A stretch of DNA of 8,489 nucleotides, taken from assembly GCA_964652075.1 (NCBI GenBank), contig CAZYZQ010000092.1, positions 1-8,489 of the forward strand, given 5' to 3'. Below, piece by piece: positions 1-8,144 of this stretch. A model generated the notes under the pieces. The model searched no databases and had not been told where the DNA came from. It saw nothing but the letters and a program-made list of their open reading frames with translations. Every line of letters starts with the position of its first letter. The stretch's first letter is position 1. Source of the DNA: CAZYZQ01 sp964652075 (GTDB lineage: Bacteria > Bacillota > Clostridia > Oscillospirales > Oscillospiraceae). The position numbers were made by a program, and so were the translations under genes.

Positions 1-160
1 TCTTCAGGCGGCGGCTGGTGAAGGCGTAGTTGCCGGACTTCATGACGGCCTGCTTGGCCATCTTGAAGTGCTTGGACTTGGAGCCCCAGTAGCCCTTCGC
101 GAGCTTCAGCGTCTTATTTCTTCTCTTGCGCGTCATCATCGCGCCTTTAACTCTTGCCAT
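1..160 (-). CDS. rplT: 50S ribosomal protein L20, N-terminal part (cut by window edge)
   Basis: The gene reads leftward from ATG at 160 and runs off the left edge after 53 codons, a little under half of the usual ~118 residues. The N-terminus MARVKGAMMTRKRRNKTLKL, followed by a basic stretch with GYWGSKSKHFK and then SGNYAFTSRRLK, is the hallmark of L20. L20 binds 23S rRNA early in 50S assembly; in Bacillus-type Firmicutes it also represses its own operon by binding the infC leader RNA. A strong AGGAGG site (171-176) lies 10 bases before the ATG. It is the third gene of infC-rpmI-rplT, 35 bases after rpmI. Identity is certain; the C-terminal half cannot be seen. Confidence 0.98.
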   Translation of the reverse strand, partial: MARVKGAMMTRKRRNKTLKLAKGYWGSKSKHFKMAKQAVMKSGNYAFTSRRLK

Positions 161-195
161 TTCTCGTTATCCTCCTATTTTATCCGGTACACCGA

Positions 196-393
196 TTATT
201 TATACGGGATCATTTTCTTGATTGCTTCCTCGTTCGTCGTGTCGGCATAGGCGCCGGAACGCAGGCGACGGGTGCGCTTGGTGTCCTTCTTGGTGAGGAT
301 GTGGCTCTTGAACGCGTGCGCGCGCTTCACCTTGCCGGTGGCGGTGAGCTTAAATCTCTTTTTTGCGCCGCTGTGTGTCTTAATCTTGGGCAT
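196..393 (-). CDS. rpmI: 50S ribosomal protein L35
   Basis: A complete 65-residue protein, the normal length for L35. The start MPKIKTHSGAKKRFKLTATG is the family signature and is followed by the basic KRAHAFKSHILTKK segment and a short helical C-terminus ending in IKKMIPYK. L35 is a small structural protein of the large ribosomal subunit. The gene starts at ATG 393 behind a GGAAGGAG ribosome binding site (about 401-408), lies 30 bases after the infC stop and 35 bases before rplT, and has no terminator on either side, so it is co-transcribed with both. Nothing unusual is seen. Confidence 0.98.
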   Translation of the reverse strand: MPKIKTHSGAKKRFKLTATGKVKRAHAFKSHILTKKDTKRTRRLRSGAYADTTNEEAIKKMIPYK

Positions 394-423
394 AATGGTT
401 CTCCTTCCGTATCATGAACAAAA

Positions 424-942
424 TTATTTTGCGCTCTTGGGCGACAGGAACATGATCATGTGCCGGCCATCCAGTTTCGGAGCTTTCTCAACATTGGCGA
501 TTTCGCGGCACTGCTCGCCGAAGCGGGTCAGCAGCTCCTCGCCGATACTGGTGTGCGCCATCTCACGGCCGCGGAAGCGGACGGTCACCTTGACGCGGTT
601 GCCGTCTTTGAGGAACTTCTGCGCGTTCTTCAGCTTGACGTTGAAATCGGCAACGTCGATGCCGGGAGACATCCGAACCTCTTTGACCTCCATCACGCGC
701 TGGTTCTTTTTCGCTTCTTTTTCCTTTTTGAGCTGCTCGAAGCGGAACTTGCCGTAGTCCATGATTTTGCAGACCGGCGGCTGCGCGTTCGGGGAGATCT
801 TTACGAGGTCAAGCTCCTTGCTTTCCGCCAGCGCCAGCGCGTCACGCGCGGACATAATGCCCAGCTGCGCGCCGTCCGCGCCAATGAGACGGACCTCCTT
901 GTCGCGGATTTCTTCGTTGAGCTGATAGTCTAACTTGCCGAT
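424..942 (-). CDS. infC: Translation initiation factor IF-3, probable AUC start
   Basis: IF3 binds the 30S subunit, keeps it apart from 50S and proofreads the start codon and initiator tRNA. Visible family motifs are the N-terminal YQLNEEIRDKEVRLI and G-x-QLGIMS stretch, the linker KISPNAQPPVCKIMDYGKFRFE, and the C-terminal domain with VKEVRMSPGIDVADFNVK, VTVRFRGREMAH and the terminal MIMFLSPK. Protein similarity begins at about GKLDYQLNEEI. The only good Shine-Dalgarno (GGAGG, 951-955) is followed by two in-frame ATC codons at 945 and 942; the second has 8-base spacing and gives 172 residues, the normal size. GTG codons at 990 and 984 lie inside a terminator hairpin and have no ribosome binding site; TTG 957 and GTG 951 are part of the Shine-Dalgarno itself. 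infC is known to use AUU or other weak starts in many bacteria for IF3 autoregulation. Identity is certain; the exact start is inferred. Confidence 0.95.
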   Translation of the reverse strand: MGKLDYQLNEEIRDKEVRLIGADGAQLGIMSARDALALAESKELDLVKISPNAQPPVCKIMDYGKFRFEQLKKEKEAKKNQRVMEVKEVRMSPGIDVADFNVKLKNAQKFLKDGNRVKVTVRFRGREMAHTSIGEELLTRFGEQCREIANVEKAPKLDGRHMIMFLSPKSAK

Positions 943-960
943 GATGAGCACCTCCAAAAC

Positions 961-987
961 AAAAAACGGATGCCACAGCGGCACCCG
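961..987 (-). terminator. Intrinsic terminator / attenuator in infC leader
   Basis: On the leftward strand CGGGTGCC - GCTGT - GGCATCCG forms an 8-bp stem (one G-U pair) followed by six T and then GTTTT. It ends only about 5 bases before the infC Shine-Dalgarno, so it can only work as a conditional terminator of the leader rather than an end-of-operon signal. Confidence 0.75.
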
Positions 988-1001
988 CACAAAGAAACAC
1001 C

Positions 1002-1018
1002 CACCGGATCATCCGGTG
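1002..1018 (-). other. Leader hairpin upstream of infC attenuator
   Basis: A perfect 7-bp stem CACCGGA / TCCGGTG with a TGA loop in the infC leader, 14 bases before the terminator hairpin begins. It may be part of the protein-binding or antiterminator structure. Confidence 0.6.
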
Positions 1019-1098
1019 ATGTGAACATCCATGTTTGCCGTTTCGCGACCGCTGACGGCGAGGGCGGGGCCACCGCTCCTGCTTACTCTTGCTGGGCT

Positions 1099-1127
1099 AT
1101 TTTAACACGGCCCGCAGGGTTTGTCAA
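1099..1127 (-). promoter_or_regulatory. Sigma-A promoter of infC-rpmI-rplT
   Basis: Consensus -35 TTGACA (1127-1122), a 17-base spacer, and -10 TAAAAT (1104-1099) on the leftward strand. Predicted start is near 1092. Strength fits a ribosomal-protein operon. An AT-rich palindrome lies directly upstream of the -35. Confidence 0.88.
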
Positions 1128-1147
1128 CCCGAATTTTCAGAAAATTC
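1117..1147. repeat. Two adjacent palindromes between divergent promoters
   Basis: GAATTTTC-A-GAAAATTC (1131-1147) is a perfect 8-1-8 inverted repeat, and immediately next to it GGGTT-TGTC-AACCC (1117-1130) is a second inverted repeat that covers the infC -35. The first occupies about -40 to -56 of the infC promoter, the usual place for an alpha-CTD UP element, and about -48 to -64 of the rightward promoter. It could be an UP element, an operator, or both. The symmetry is seen; the function is inferred. Confidence 0.6.
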
Positions 1148-1159
1148 ACGTCTTTGCAG

Positions 1160-1188
1160 TTGCGCCGCGCGTGATTTCATGGTATGAT
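1160..1188 (+). promoter_or_regulatory. Predicted promoter of the NAGPA-domain gene
   Basis: A -10 TATGAT (1183-1188) preceded by TGG (extended -10) with a weak -35 TTGCGC (1160-1165) at 17-base spacing. Predicted start ~1195, giving a leader of about 47 bases before the ATG at 1242. Confidence 0.65.
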
Positions 1189-1241
1189 ATCGACAGTTTG
1201 CGACCGATCATTCTACTTTACATAACAGTGAGGTTTTTTAT

Positions 1242-2528
1242 ATGAAGCTCATCGGCAGCTATTCCGCCGCCGCGCATGTCGTCACGAAGAAAAAGTCGCC
1301 GGTCTGGAAAAAGATCCTGCTCGTATTCCTGTGCCTGATTCTGTTCTTTGAGGCCTGCTACTTTACATTTGTCTATTCCAATCTCCCCCTTATTGCGCAC
1401 TGGCGGACGGTCTACATTGAGACGGCGCTTTCCACCATGTCGCACCAGTGGCTTGCAACGAAGCTCCTGCCCGGCGACCTTGTGGCCAAGTCCAAGCTGG
1501 ATGTACAGGCCGCGCTGGAGAGCCAGATCGGTCTGGAATCCGACTGGAGCCTTGTCACGCCGGACACGCCCGGCACAACGCCGGAACCCTCCACCCCCGC
1601 CACGCCGAACACGCCCGACGTCCCCGCCACCGACCCGGCGGAGGAGGCATTTTACGAGCTGTTCTGGGAATTGGATCGCGAGAGCCTGGAATCCTATCTT
1701 GACGAGCACCCCGAGGCGCTGTCCGGCGGCTGGGAGAATCTCTATATCAACGAGGCAGGGCTGGACGATAAGGGCACCTCGATCCGCACGACGATGGACG
1801 AGCAGGTGCTGGCCATCGACGCCAAAAATCAGATCCTGCTCGTGCGCGTGTCGGGCACCAAGCAGGGCGCCGGCTACCGCGGCGTGCTCGCCATCGCAAA
1901 GGATCCCGCGCAGCTGGCGGTCTGTGCCTCCTCCGGTATCGGCTCCTACGGCCAGTATGCCGGGCAGATCGCGGAAAACCACGGCGGCGTGCTCGCCGTC
2001 ACGGCAAACGGCTTTATCGATCCGGAGGGCCGCGGCAACGGCGGCCTGATTGCGGGCTACTCCATCTGCGAGGGCGTCGCCTATGGCAGCCACTACGGCT
2101 GGGGCTACAAGCGTATTGAGCTGCGCGAGGATAACCGCCTCTATATCACCGACGCGCAGAATTCCGTCTCCTCAGACGCGACAGACGCCGTCGAGTTCCA
2201 GCCCGCCATGATCGTCAACGGTGAGATCGTCGTCGACGCCAACTGCGGCTACATGGCGGTGAACCCGCGCACCTGCATCGGCCAGTCCGAGAAAGGCGAG
2301 ATTTTAATGCTCGTCATTGAGGGGCGCCTGCTGAACTCCGCCGGCACAGATGTCGTGGAGTGCGCGGAAATCCTTGCGCTCCACAAGTGTATGCAGGCCA
2401 TGAACGTCGACGGCGGTACCAGCTCGATCATGTGGTACGACGGCGAGTACGTCACCCAATGCTCCAACACCGCCTGCCCCTCCGGCCGCAATCTGCCGAA
2501 CGCATGGGTATATAAAGCGATCGATTAA
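1242..2528 (+). CDS. Membrane-anchored phosphodiester glycosidase (NAGPA domain) protein
   Basis: A 428-residue protein. Residues 1-24 are basic and cytoplasmic, 25-45 form one hydrophobic anchor (KILLVFLCLILFFEACYFTF), and no signal-peptidase site is evident, so the bulk probably faces outward. Residues ~106-134 are a Pro/Thr-rich linker (TPDTPGTTPEP, TPATPNTP), suited to spanning the cell wall. The C-terminal ~240 residues match the phosphodiester glycosidase family (PF09992, formerly DUF2233), named for the mammalian uncovering enzyme that removes GlcNAc from a GlcNAc-1-phosphodiester. Visible motifs are VTANGFID (253-260), NPRTCIGQ (341-348, conserved Arg), VIEGR (358-362) and MNVDGGTSS (387-395), the active-site-type DGG(T/G)SS signature. 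Bacterial members are thought to act on cell-surface or exopolysaccharide phosphodiester sugars; the substrate here is unknown. ATG 1242 follows GTGAGG; the gene is monocistronic between its own promoter and terminator. Confidence 0.85.
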   Translation: MKLIGSYSAAAHVVTKKKSPVWKKILLVFLCLILFFEACYFTFVYSNLPLIAHWRTVYIETALSTMSHQWLATKLLPGDLVAKSKLDVQAALESQIGLESDWSLVTPDTPGTTPEPSTPATPNTPDVPATDPAEEAFYELFWELDRESLESYLDEHPEALSGGWENLYINEAGLDDKGTSIRTTMDEQVLAIDAKNQILLVRVSGTKQGAGYRGVLAIAKDPAQLAVCASSGIGSYGQYAGQIAENHGGVLAVTANGFIDPEGRGNGGLIAGYSICEGVAYGSHYGWGYKRIELREDNRLYITDAQNSVSSDATDAVEFQPAMIVNGEIVVDANCGYMAVNPRTCIGQSEKGEILMLVIEGRLLNSAGTDVVECAEILALHKCMQAMNVDGGTSSIMWYDGEYVTQCSNTACPSGRNLPNAWVYKAID

Positions 2529-2536
2529 CGTATGCT

Positions 2537-2571
2537 GTTCCCGGACGCCCAGCGCCCGGGAACAATTTTAT
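2537..2571 (+). terminator. Terminator of the NAGPA-domain gene
   Basis: GTTCCCGG (2537-2544) pairs perfectly with CCGGGAAC (2556-2563); the loop can extend the stem by CGC/GCG after one A-C mismatch. It is followed by AATTTTAT and starts 9 bases after the stop codon. Confidence 0.82.
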
Positions 2572-2580
2572 CCCCCGCGC

Positions 2581-2609
2581 TTGCAAAGGTGCGTCCGCTA
2601 CAGTATAGT
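2581..2609 (+). promoter_or_regulatory. Promoter of the calcium ATPase gene
   Basis: TTGCAA (-35, 2581-2586), 17-base spacer, TATAGT (-10, 2604-2609). The predicted transcription start at ~2616 leaves only about 8 bases before the ATG at 2624 but 26 before the GTG at 2642, which supports the GTG start. Confidence 0.72.
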
Positions 2610-2641
2610 GGAACTACCTCCCAATGAAAGGTGGAATCGGT

Positions 2642-5263
<2,622 letters not shown>

Positions 5264-5272
5264 ATAAAAACC

Positions 5273-5304
5273 GCACCCCGCGCCATAAAACCGGCGCGGG
5301 GTGC
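5273..5304. terminator. Bidirectional terminator between converging genes
   Basis: A perfect 12-bp stem GCACCCCGCGCC / GGCGCGGGGTGC with an 8-base loop ATAAAACC. On the leftward strand it is followed by GGTTTTTATT, a good U-tract; on the rightward strand the downstream TGCTGTATCTTTC is a weaker one. It starts 10 bases after the ATPase stop and ends 14 bases before the alpha-subunit stop at 5318, so it can serve both. Confidence 0.88.
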
Positions 5305-5317
5305 TGCTGTATCTTTC

Positions 5318-6379
5318 TTATTCGCCAATCAGGCGGCGGAGCATCTTGTGGTGACGGCGCACCTGCTCGACCTCGTCGCACAGGCCCTCGAAGCCCATGT
5401 CCTGCTGGTCGCGCTGGCCCTCAAACTCGGTGTTGATGTAGCCCTCGTAGCCGCCGGCCTTGAGGCCCGCAATCGCGGCCGGGTAGTCGACAGCCTTGTC
5501 CTCGTACTCGCCCGGCATGCCCGGAACCTCGGTCAGGTCGTAGCACTTGCCGTGGATGGAGACGATGTAGGGCACGATGTCGGCGATGTCCTGGCTCTTG
5601 ACGTTCGAGAACATACCGACCTGACGGCAGATCTCGATGTCCTTATCGGAGACATTCGGAATCGTATTGCGGACGATCTCCTCCGCCCACTTGGCGTTGC
5701 GGATACCGGTCGCGGCGATATCATCGACGAGCTGGATGACCTCCTCGGAGTAGCCGTGGCGGATCAGCCAGTCGCGGTGCGGCTTGTTGATGTGGATCTG
5801 GAAGATGCCCATATCCGGCACAAGGCCGACATACTTCGAGTTCTTCTTCTGGGACAGATCGATGATCTCCTCGCACATTCTCGGGTTGCGCGGCATACCG
5901 CCGCGGGTGATGTAGCGGTCGAACGTGTTGGTCTTGATGTCGAACGGCGCGTGGATCTCCTTGCCGATGCGCACGCCCAGCTCTTCAGCTGTCGGCAGCG
6001 CCATCTCAATGACGTCGATCGGAATGGCACACAGGCAGCGGATGTTCTGGAAGCCCATCTTCGCGGCGATGCCGAGGTCGCGCTTTAAGCGCTCGGCAGC
6101 CTCTTCATGGCTCATCACGTGGTCACGGAACTGGAGCGTATCCAGATAGACGTCCATCGTGACAGGCTTCATATTGAACTCCTGCATCAGGTCGTGCCAC
6201 TCGGCATAGAAGCTCTCGTCCGGGAACGGATACTTCTTGACCATGGCCTCGTCGATGATCTCGACGCCGTCGCACTGCAGGTTGTCGTGCAGCTCAATGA
6301 TCATATCACGCAGGTTCATCTGCTCGAAAAACTGCGCCTGCTGGTAGGAATAGAGCGAAACGCCTCTCTTAATGCCCAT
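5318..6379 (-). CDS. TIM-barrel protein, C-glycoside deglycosidase alpha-subunit-like (cassette 1)
   Basis: A 353-residue protein of the sugar-phosphate isomerase/epimerase (AP2Ec, xylose-isomerase-like TIM barrel) superfamily. It opens with GVSLYSYQ (6-13), typical of the first strand. Likely metal ligands are E141 (in KEIHAP, with H143 two residues on), D189 (VGLVPDMG), H276 (SIHGKCYD) and E318 (NTEFEG). A Glu-x-His pair with Asp, His and Glu is the metal plus base arrangement of the alpha subunits of C-glycoside deglycosidases (DfgA, DgpB/C, CarB/C types), which bind Mn2+ and cleave the C-C bond of 3-oxo-C-glycosides. The ATG at 6379 has a strong AAGGAGGT site that overlaps the stop of the upstream small-subunit gene, so the two are probably translationally coupled. 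No signal peptide; cytosolic. It could instead be a ketosugar isomerase/epimerase, but the partner gene favours the deglycosidase reading. Fold sure, reaction inferred. Confidence 0.82.
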   Translation of the reverse strand: MGIKRGVSLYSYQQAQFFEQMNLRDMIIELHDNLQCDGVEIIDEAMVKKYPFPDESFYAEWHDLMQEFNMKPVTMDVYLDTLQFRDHVMSHEEAAERLKRDLGIAAKMGFQNIRCLCAIPIDVIEMALPTAEELGVRIGKEIHAPFDIKTNTFDRYITRGGMPRNPRMCEEIIDLSQKKNSKYVGLVPDMGIFQIHINKPHRDWLIRHGYSEEVIQLVDDIAATGIRNAKWAEEIVRNTIPNVSDKDIEICRQVGMFSNVKSQDIADIVPYIVSIHGKCYDLTEVPGMPGEYEDKAVDYPAAIAGLKAGGYEGYINTEFEGQRDQQDMGFEGLCDEVEQVRRHHKMLRRLIGE

Positions 6380-6394
6380 GATTCTGTTACCTCC

Positions 6395-6850
6395 TTACGC
6401 TTTCAGCTCTTCTTCATAAGAGCAGATAACTCTCGTCTTGCCTGCGCCTGCGCCGGAGCCGGGGACGGGCGGGTTCTTGACCCACTCCTCGTCGGTCGGC
6501 ATATAGCCGTAGGCCTCCAGAATGGACTGCTGCAGGTCGATCTTGTGCTGGCCGGGTGCAAGGCCGCCCTCTTTCTCGACCCAGAGCCACGCCGTGTCCG
6601 GATAGTCCCAATGCTCCCAGACCGCGGTCTTCAGCTCTTCGAACGAGCGCGGCTCCTTGCCGTTGATCTCGAAGCGCTGCTTCTCGCGCGGGAACACCTC
6701 GCCGTCCACTGCCAGATAGTAGCCGTTGTGCAGCGACAGGATGCAGCCGCGGTAGTTGGCGATCTTGACGCCGAACTTGAAGCCCGTGACCTTGCCGTCC
6801 TTCACGGTGTTCTGCAGCGTGCCCTTACACACCAGGAACGAATCAAACAT
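6395..6850 (-). CDS. C-glycoside deglycosidase beta-subunit-like protein (DUF6379 type, cassette 1)
   Basis: A complete 151-residue cytosolic protein. The pattern is FDSFLVCKGTLQN, then KIANYRG (29-35), AVDGE (47-51), EINGKE (61-66), and APGQHKIDL (98-106). The YRG, VDGE, NGKE and G-x-H motifs recur in the other small protein at 8145-8489, so the two are paralogues. This matches the small beta-sandwich beta subunit of C-glycoside deglycosidases, which packs against the TIM-barrel alpha subunit and shapes its active site. A Gly-rich stretch (PGSGAGAG, 130-137) near the C-terminus precedes KTRVICSYEEEL and is a likely loop absent from the other paralogue. ATG 6850 follows AGGAGGG (6858-6864). 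Gene order beta then alpha, 15-base gap. The assignment rests on remembered family features; no search was run. Confidence 0.75.
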   Translation of the reverse strand: MFDSFLVCKGTLQNTVKDGKVTGFKFGVKIANYRGCILSLHNGYYLAVDGEVFPREKQRFEINGKEPRSFEELKTAVWEHWDYPDTAWLWVEKEGGLAPGQHKIDLQQSILEAYGYMPTDEEWVKNPPVPGSGAGAGKTRVICSYEEELKA

Positions 6851-6902
6851 GTTTTTGCCCTCCTATAATTTTAGATTCTGCGCTATGGATTTGCCTGTGC
6901 AT

Positions 6903-6931
6903 ATTGTAACATATTACCGGATCGAAATCAA
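6903..6931 (-). promoter_or_regulatory. Promoter of cassette 1 (beta1-alpha1)
   Basis: On the leftward strand: -35 TTGATT (6931-6926), 17-base spacer, TGT extended -10 and TACAAT (6908-6903). Predicted start ~6896, with a ~46-base leader before the ATG at 6850. This gives the proximal cassette its own transcript even if cassette 2 also reads through. Confidence 0.78.
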
Positions 6932-6937
6932 GCGTCT

Positions 6938-6997
6938 GGACAGTTTTTTCATAGGGCTGTTGCAACATGATTTCTTGCAACAGCCCCACCCCTGTCC
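6938..6997. repeat. Nested inverted repeat upstream of cassette 1 promoter
   Basis: Perfect 12-bp arms GGGCTGTTGCAA (6954-6965) and TTGCAACAGCCC (6975-6986) around a 9-base loop, flanked by a second pair GGACAG (6938-6943) and CTGTCC (6992-6997). Read leftward the hairpin is followed by TATGAAAAAA, not a U-tract; read rightward by CACCCC; so it is not an ordinary terminator in either direction. It begins 23 bases upstream of the -35. It may be an operator, an RNA-stabilising 3' hairpin for the upstream alpha2 message, or a short mobile-element remnant: CTGTTGCAA resembles ends of IS6-family elements, a weak similarity. Confidence 0.7.
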
Positions 6998-7048
6998 GCG
7001 CAGCGGCATGGCGGAGCCAAGTGCCGGCCGCCAAAAGCAAACAAGCCG

Positions 7049-8131
7049 TTATTCCCCGATTTCCGGGTAGTCGTAGCCGAGGCACTTGCGCATGAGCACG
7101 TGCTGCTTGCGCACATACTCGATCTCATTCACCCAGCCCGCAACATTCATGCGGCGGTTGCCCTCGAATTCAGAGCAGATATAGCCCTTGTAGCCGCCCT
7201 CTTTCAGTGCGTCGAAGATCGGGCCGTAGTCCATGTTGTCGACCTCGCCGTTCTCGTCGATGTCGTAGAACTTGCCGTGGACGTAGATGACCTTCGAGGC
7301 ATACTCCTTCAATGTCTCATAGGAATATTTCCTGTCCTCGCCATACGGCCCGCGGACGGCGGCGGCACGGAACATCTCACGCTTCTGCCCCTCAGGCAGG
7401 TTCATCTTTTCGATGCGCGCCTTCCATTCGCCAAACTCAAACGGGCGCTTCTCCGCGTAGGCCTTCCGCTGTGCGTCACGCAGCTCCAGCAGGAACTCCC
7501 GGTCATGTCCGTGCGTGGTCATCAGGACGATATCCGCTGTCGAAACGCAGTATTCATAGCTGGAAAAGTCAACCTGAAGCCCGACATACGGCAGGCCCAG
7601 CCGCTCGGCGGCCTCAAGGTACGGCTCGTGGATCGGGTCGGCCACACACGTCGGGTTATGGCACTCGAGCGCCATTTTGACATTGTATTCGGCACAGACC
7701 GGCAGCAGCCGCTCCGCAATCGCGGCGGTTGTCAGCGTATAGGGGCTGATACCCTTGCCGATATGCTCCTCGTGCAGCAGGCGGATATTCGGGATGCCCA
7801 TACGGGAGGCGAGCTTGATGTACATGACGCCGCGCTCGTACATCTCGTCGTCCGTCAGCTGACGGCCGTGCCACATGGCGCGGTCGGAAAAATGGTCAAG
7901 ACAGACGCCGTTCAGCCCATAGCGCTCCATCATGCCCGTCCAGCGGTCAATGAACGCATCCGAGACATACGGCCACTCCGGCATCATCGCGTCGGAGAAG
8001 ACCTCGACGCCCTCCGCGCCCGCGCCCGCCGCCGCCGCAAGGCAGCCCTCGAGATCGAGCTTCTTGAAATAGTAGTGGTCCTGATAGCTGTACAGCGAGA
8101 CGCCCAGCTTGATATCGTTGTTCGTTTTCAT
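7049..8131 (-). CDS. TIM-barrel protein, C-glycoside deglycosidase alpha-subunit-like (cassette 2)
   Basis: A 360-residue paralogue of the protein at 5318-6379, with the same AP2Ec barrel landmarks: LGVSLYSYQ (9-17), GIPNIRLLHEEH (112-123), MALECHNP (153-160), YVGLQVDFS (182-190), IYVHGKFYD (282-290) and YICSEFEGNR (317-326). The proposed metal set is E156, D188, H285 and E321, with H158 two residues after the first Glu as candidate base, the pattern of C-glycoside deglycosidase alpha subunits. Between D188 and H285 the sequence differs greatly from the first paralogue (it has THGHDREFLLELRDAQRKAY and RGPYGEDRKYSYE), so substrate preference probably differs. ATG 8131 follows a GAGGAGGGG site lying against the stop codon of the preceding small-subunit gene 13 bases upstream. 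No terminator is evident after its stop, so read-through into cassette 1 is possible. Fold sure, reaction inferred. Confidence 0.82.
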   Translation of the reverse strand: MKTNNDIKLGVSLYSYQDHYYFKKLDLEGCLAAAAGAGAEGVEVFSDAMMPEWPYVSDAFIDRWTGMMERYGLNGVCLDHFSDRAMWHGRQLTDDEMYERGVMYIKLASRMGIPNIRLLHEEHIGKGISPYTLTTAAIAERLLPVCAEYNVKMALECHNPTCVADPIHEPYLEAAERLGLPYVGLQVDFSSYEYCVSTADIVLMTTHGHDREFLLELRDAQRKAYAEKRPFEFGEWKARIEKMNLPEGQKREMFRAAAVRGPYGEDRKYSYETLKEYASKVIYVHGKFYDIDENGEVDNMDYGPIFDALKEGGYKGYICSEFEGNRRMNVAGWVNEIEYVRKQHVLMRKCLGYDYPEIGE

Positions 8132-8144
8132 GTGCTTCCCCTCC

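Larger units (their letters stand above)
943..1092 (-). promoter_or_regulatory. infC-rpmI-rplT leader RNA, probable attenuation control (L20-leader type)
   Basis: About 150 untranslated bases separate the predicted transcription start (~1092) from infC. They hold several hairpins on the leftward strand: CACCGGA-TGA-TCCGGTG at 1018-1002, and a terminator at 987-961 just before the infC ribosome binding site. A GC-rich segment upstream (about 1070-1060, GGCCCCGCCC) could pair imperfectly with the terminator's 5' arm and act as an antiterminator; that pairing is inference. In low-GC Firmicutes the same operon has a leader RNA bound by L20 that causes premature termination. Position and architecture fit; no covariance model was run. 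Confidence 0.65.

Noticed and set aside
943..990. Upstream GTG starts (990, 984) for infC
   Set aside because: They lie in the terminator hairpin, lack a Shine-Dalgarno, and the extra residues have no similarity to IF3.
1218..2093. A 291-codon open frame on the minus strand opposite the NAGPA gene
   Set aside because: Low-complexity Gly/Arg/Ala/Asp composition, no family motif, no ribosome binding site; shadow of the real gene.
2624..2641. ATG at 2624 as the ATPase start
   Set aside because: No ribosome binding site and only ~8 bases after the predicted transcription start; the AAAGGTGG motif inside this stretch serves the GTG at 2642.
6954..6986. Inverted repeat as ends of an insertion sequence
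   Set aside because: Only 9 bases separate the arms, no transposase remnant or target duplication is visible; kept as an unexplained repeat.
7021..7046. GC-rich stretch after the alpha2 stop as a terminator
   Set aside because: Only a GGCGG/CCGCC outer pairing with a poorly matched interior and no U-tract.
5318..8131. Reading the two barrels as inositol-catabolism enzymes (IolE/IolI)
   Set aside because: Same fold, but no other iol genes are present and each is paired with a DUF6379-type small protein, which points to the C-glycoside deglycosidase group.
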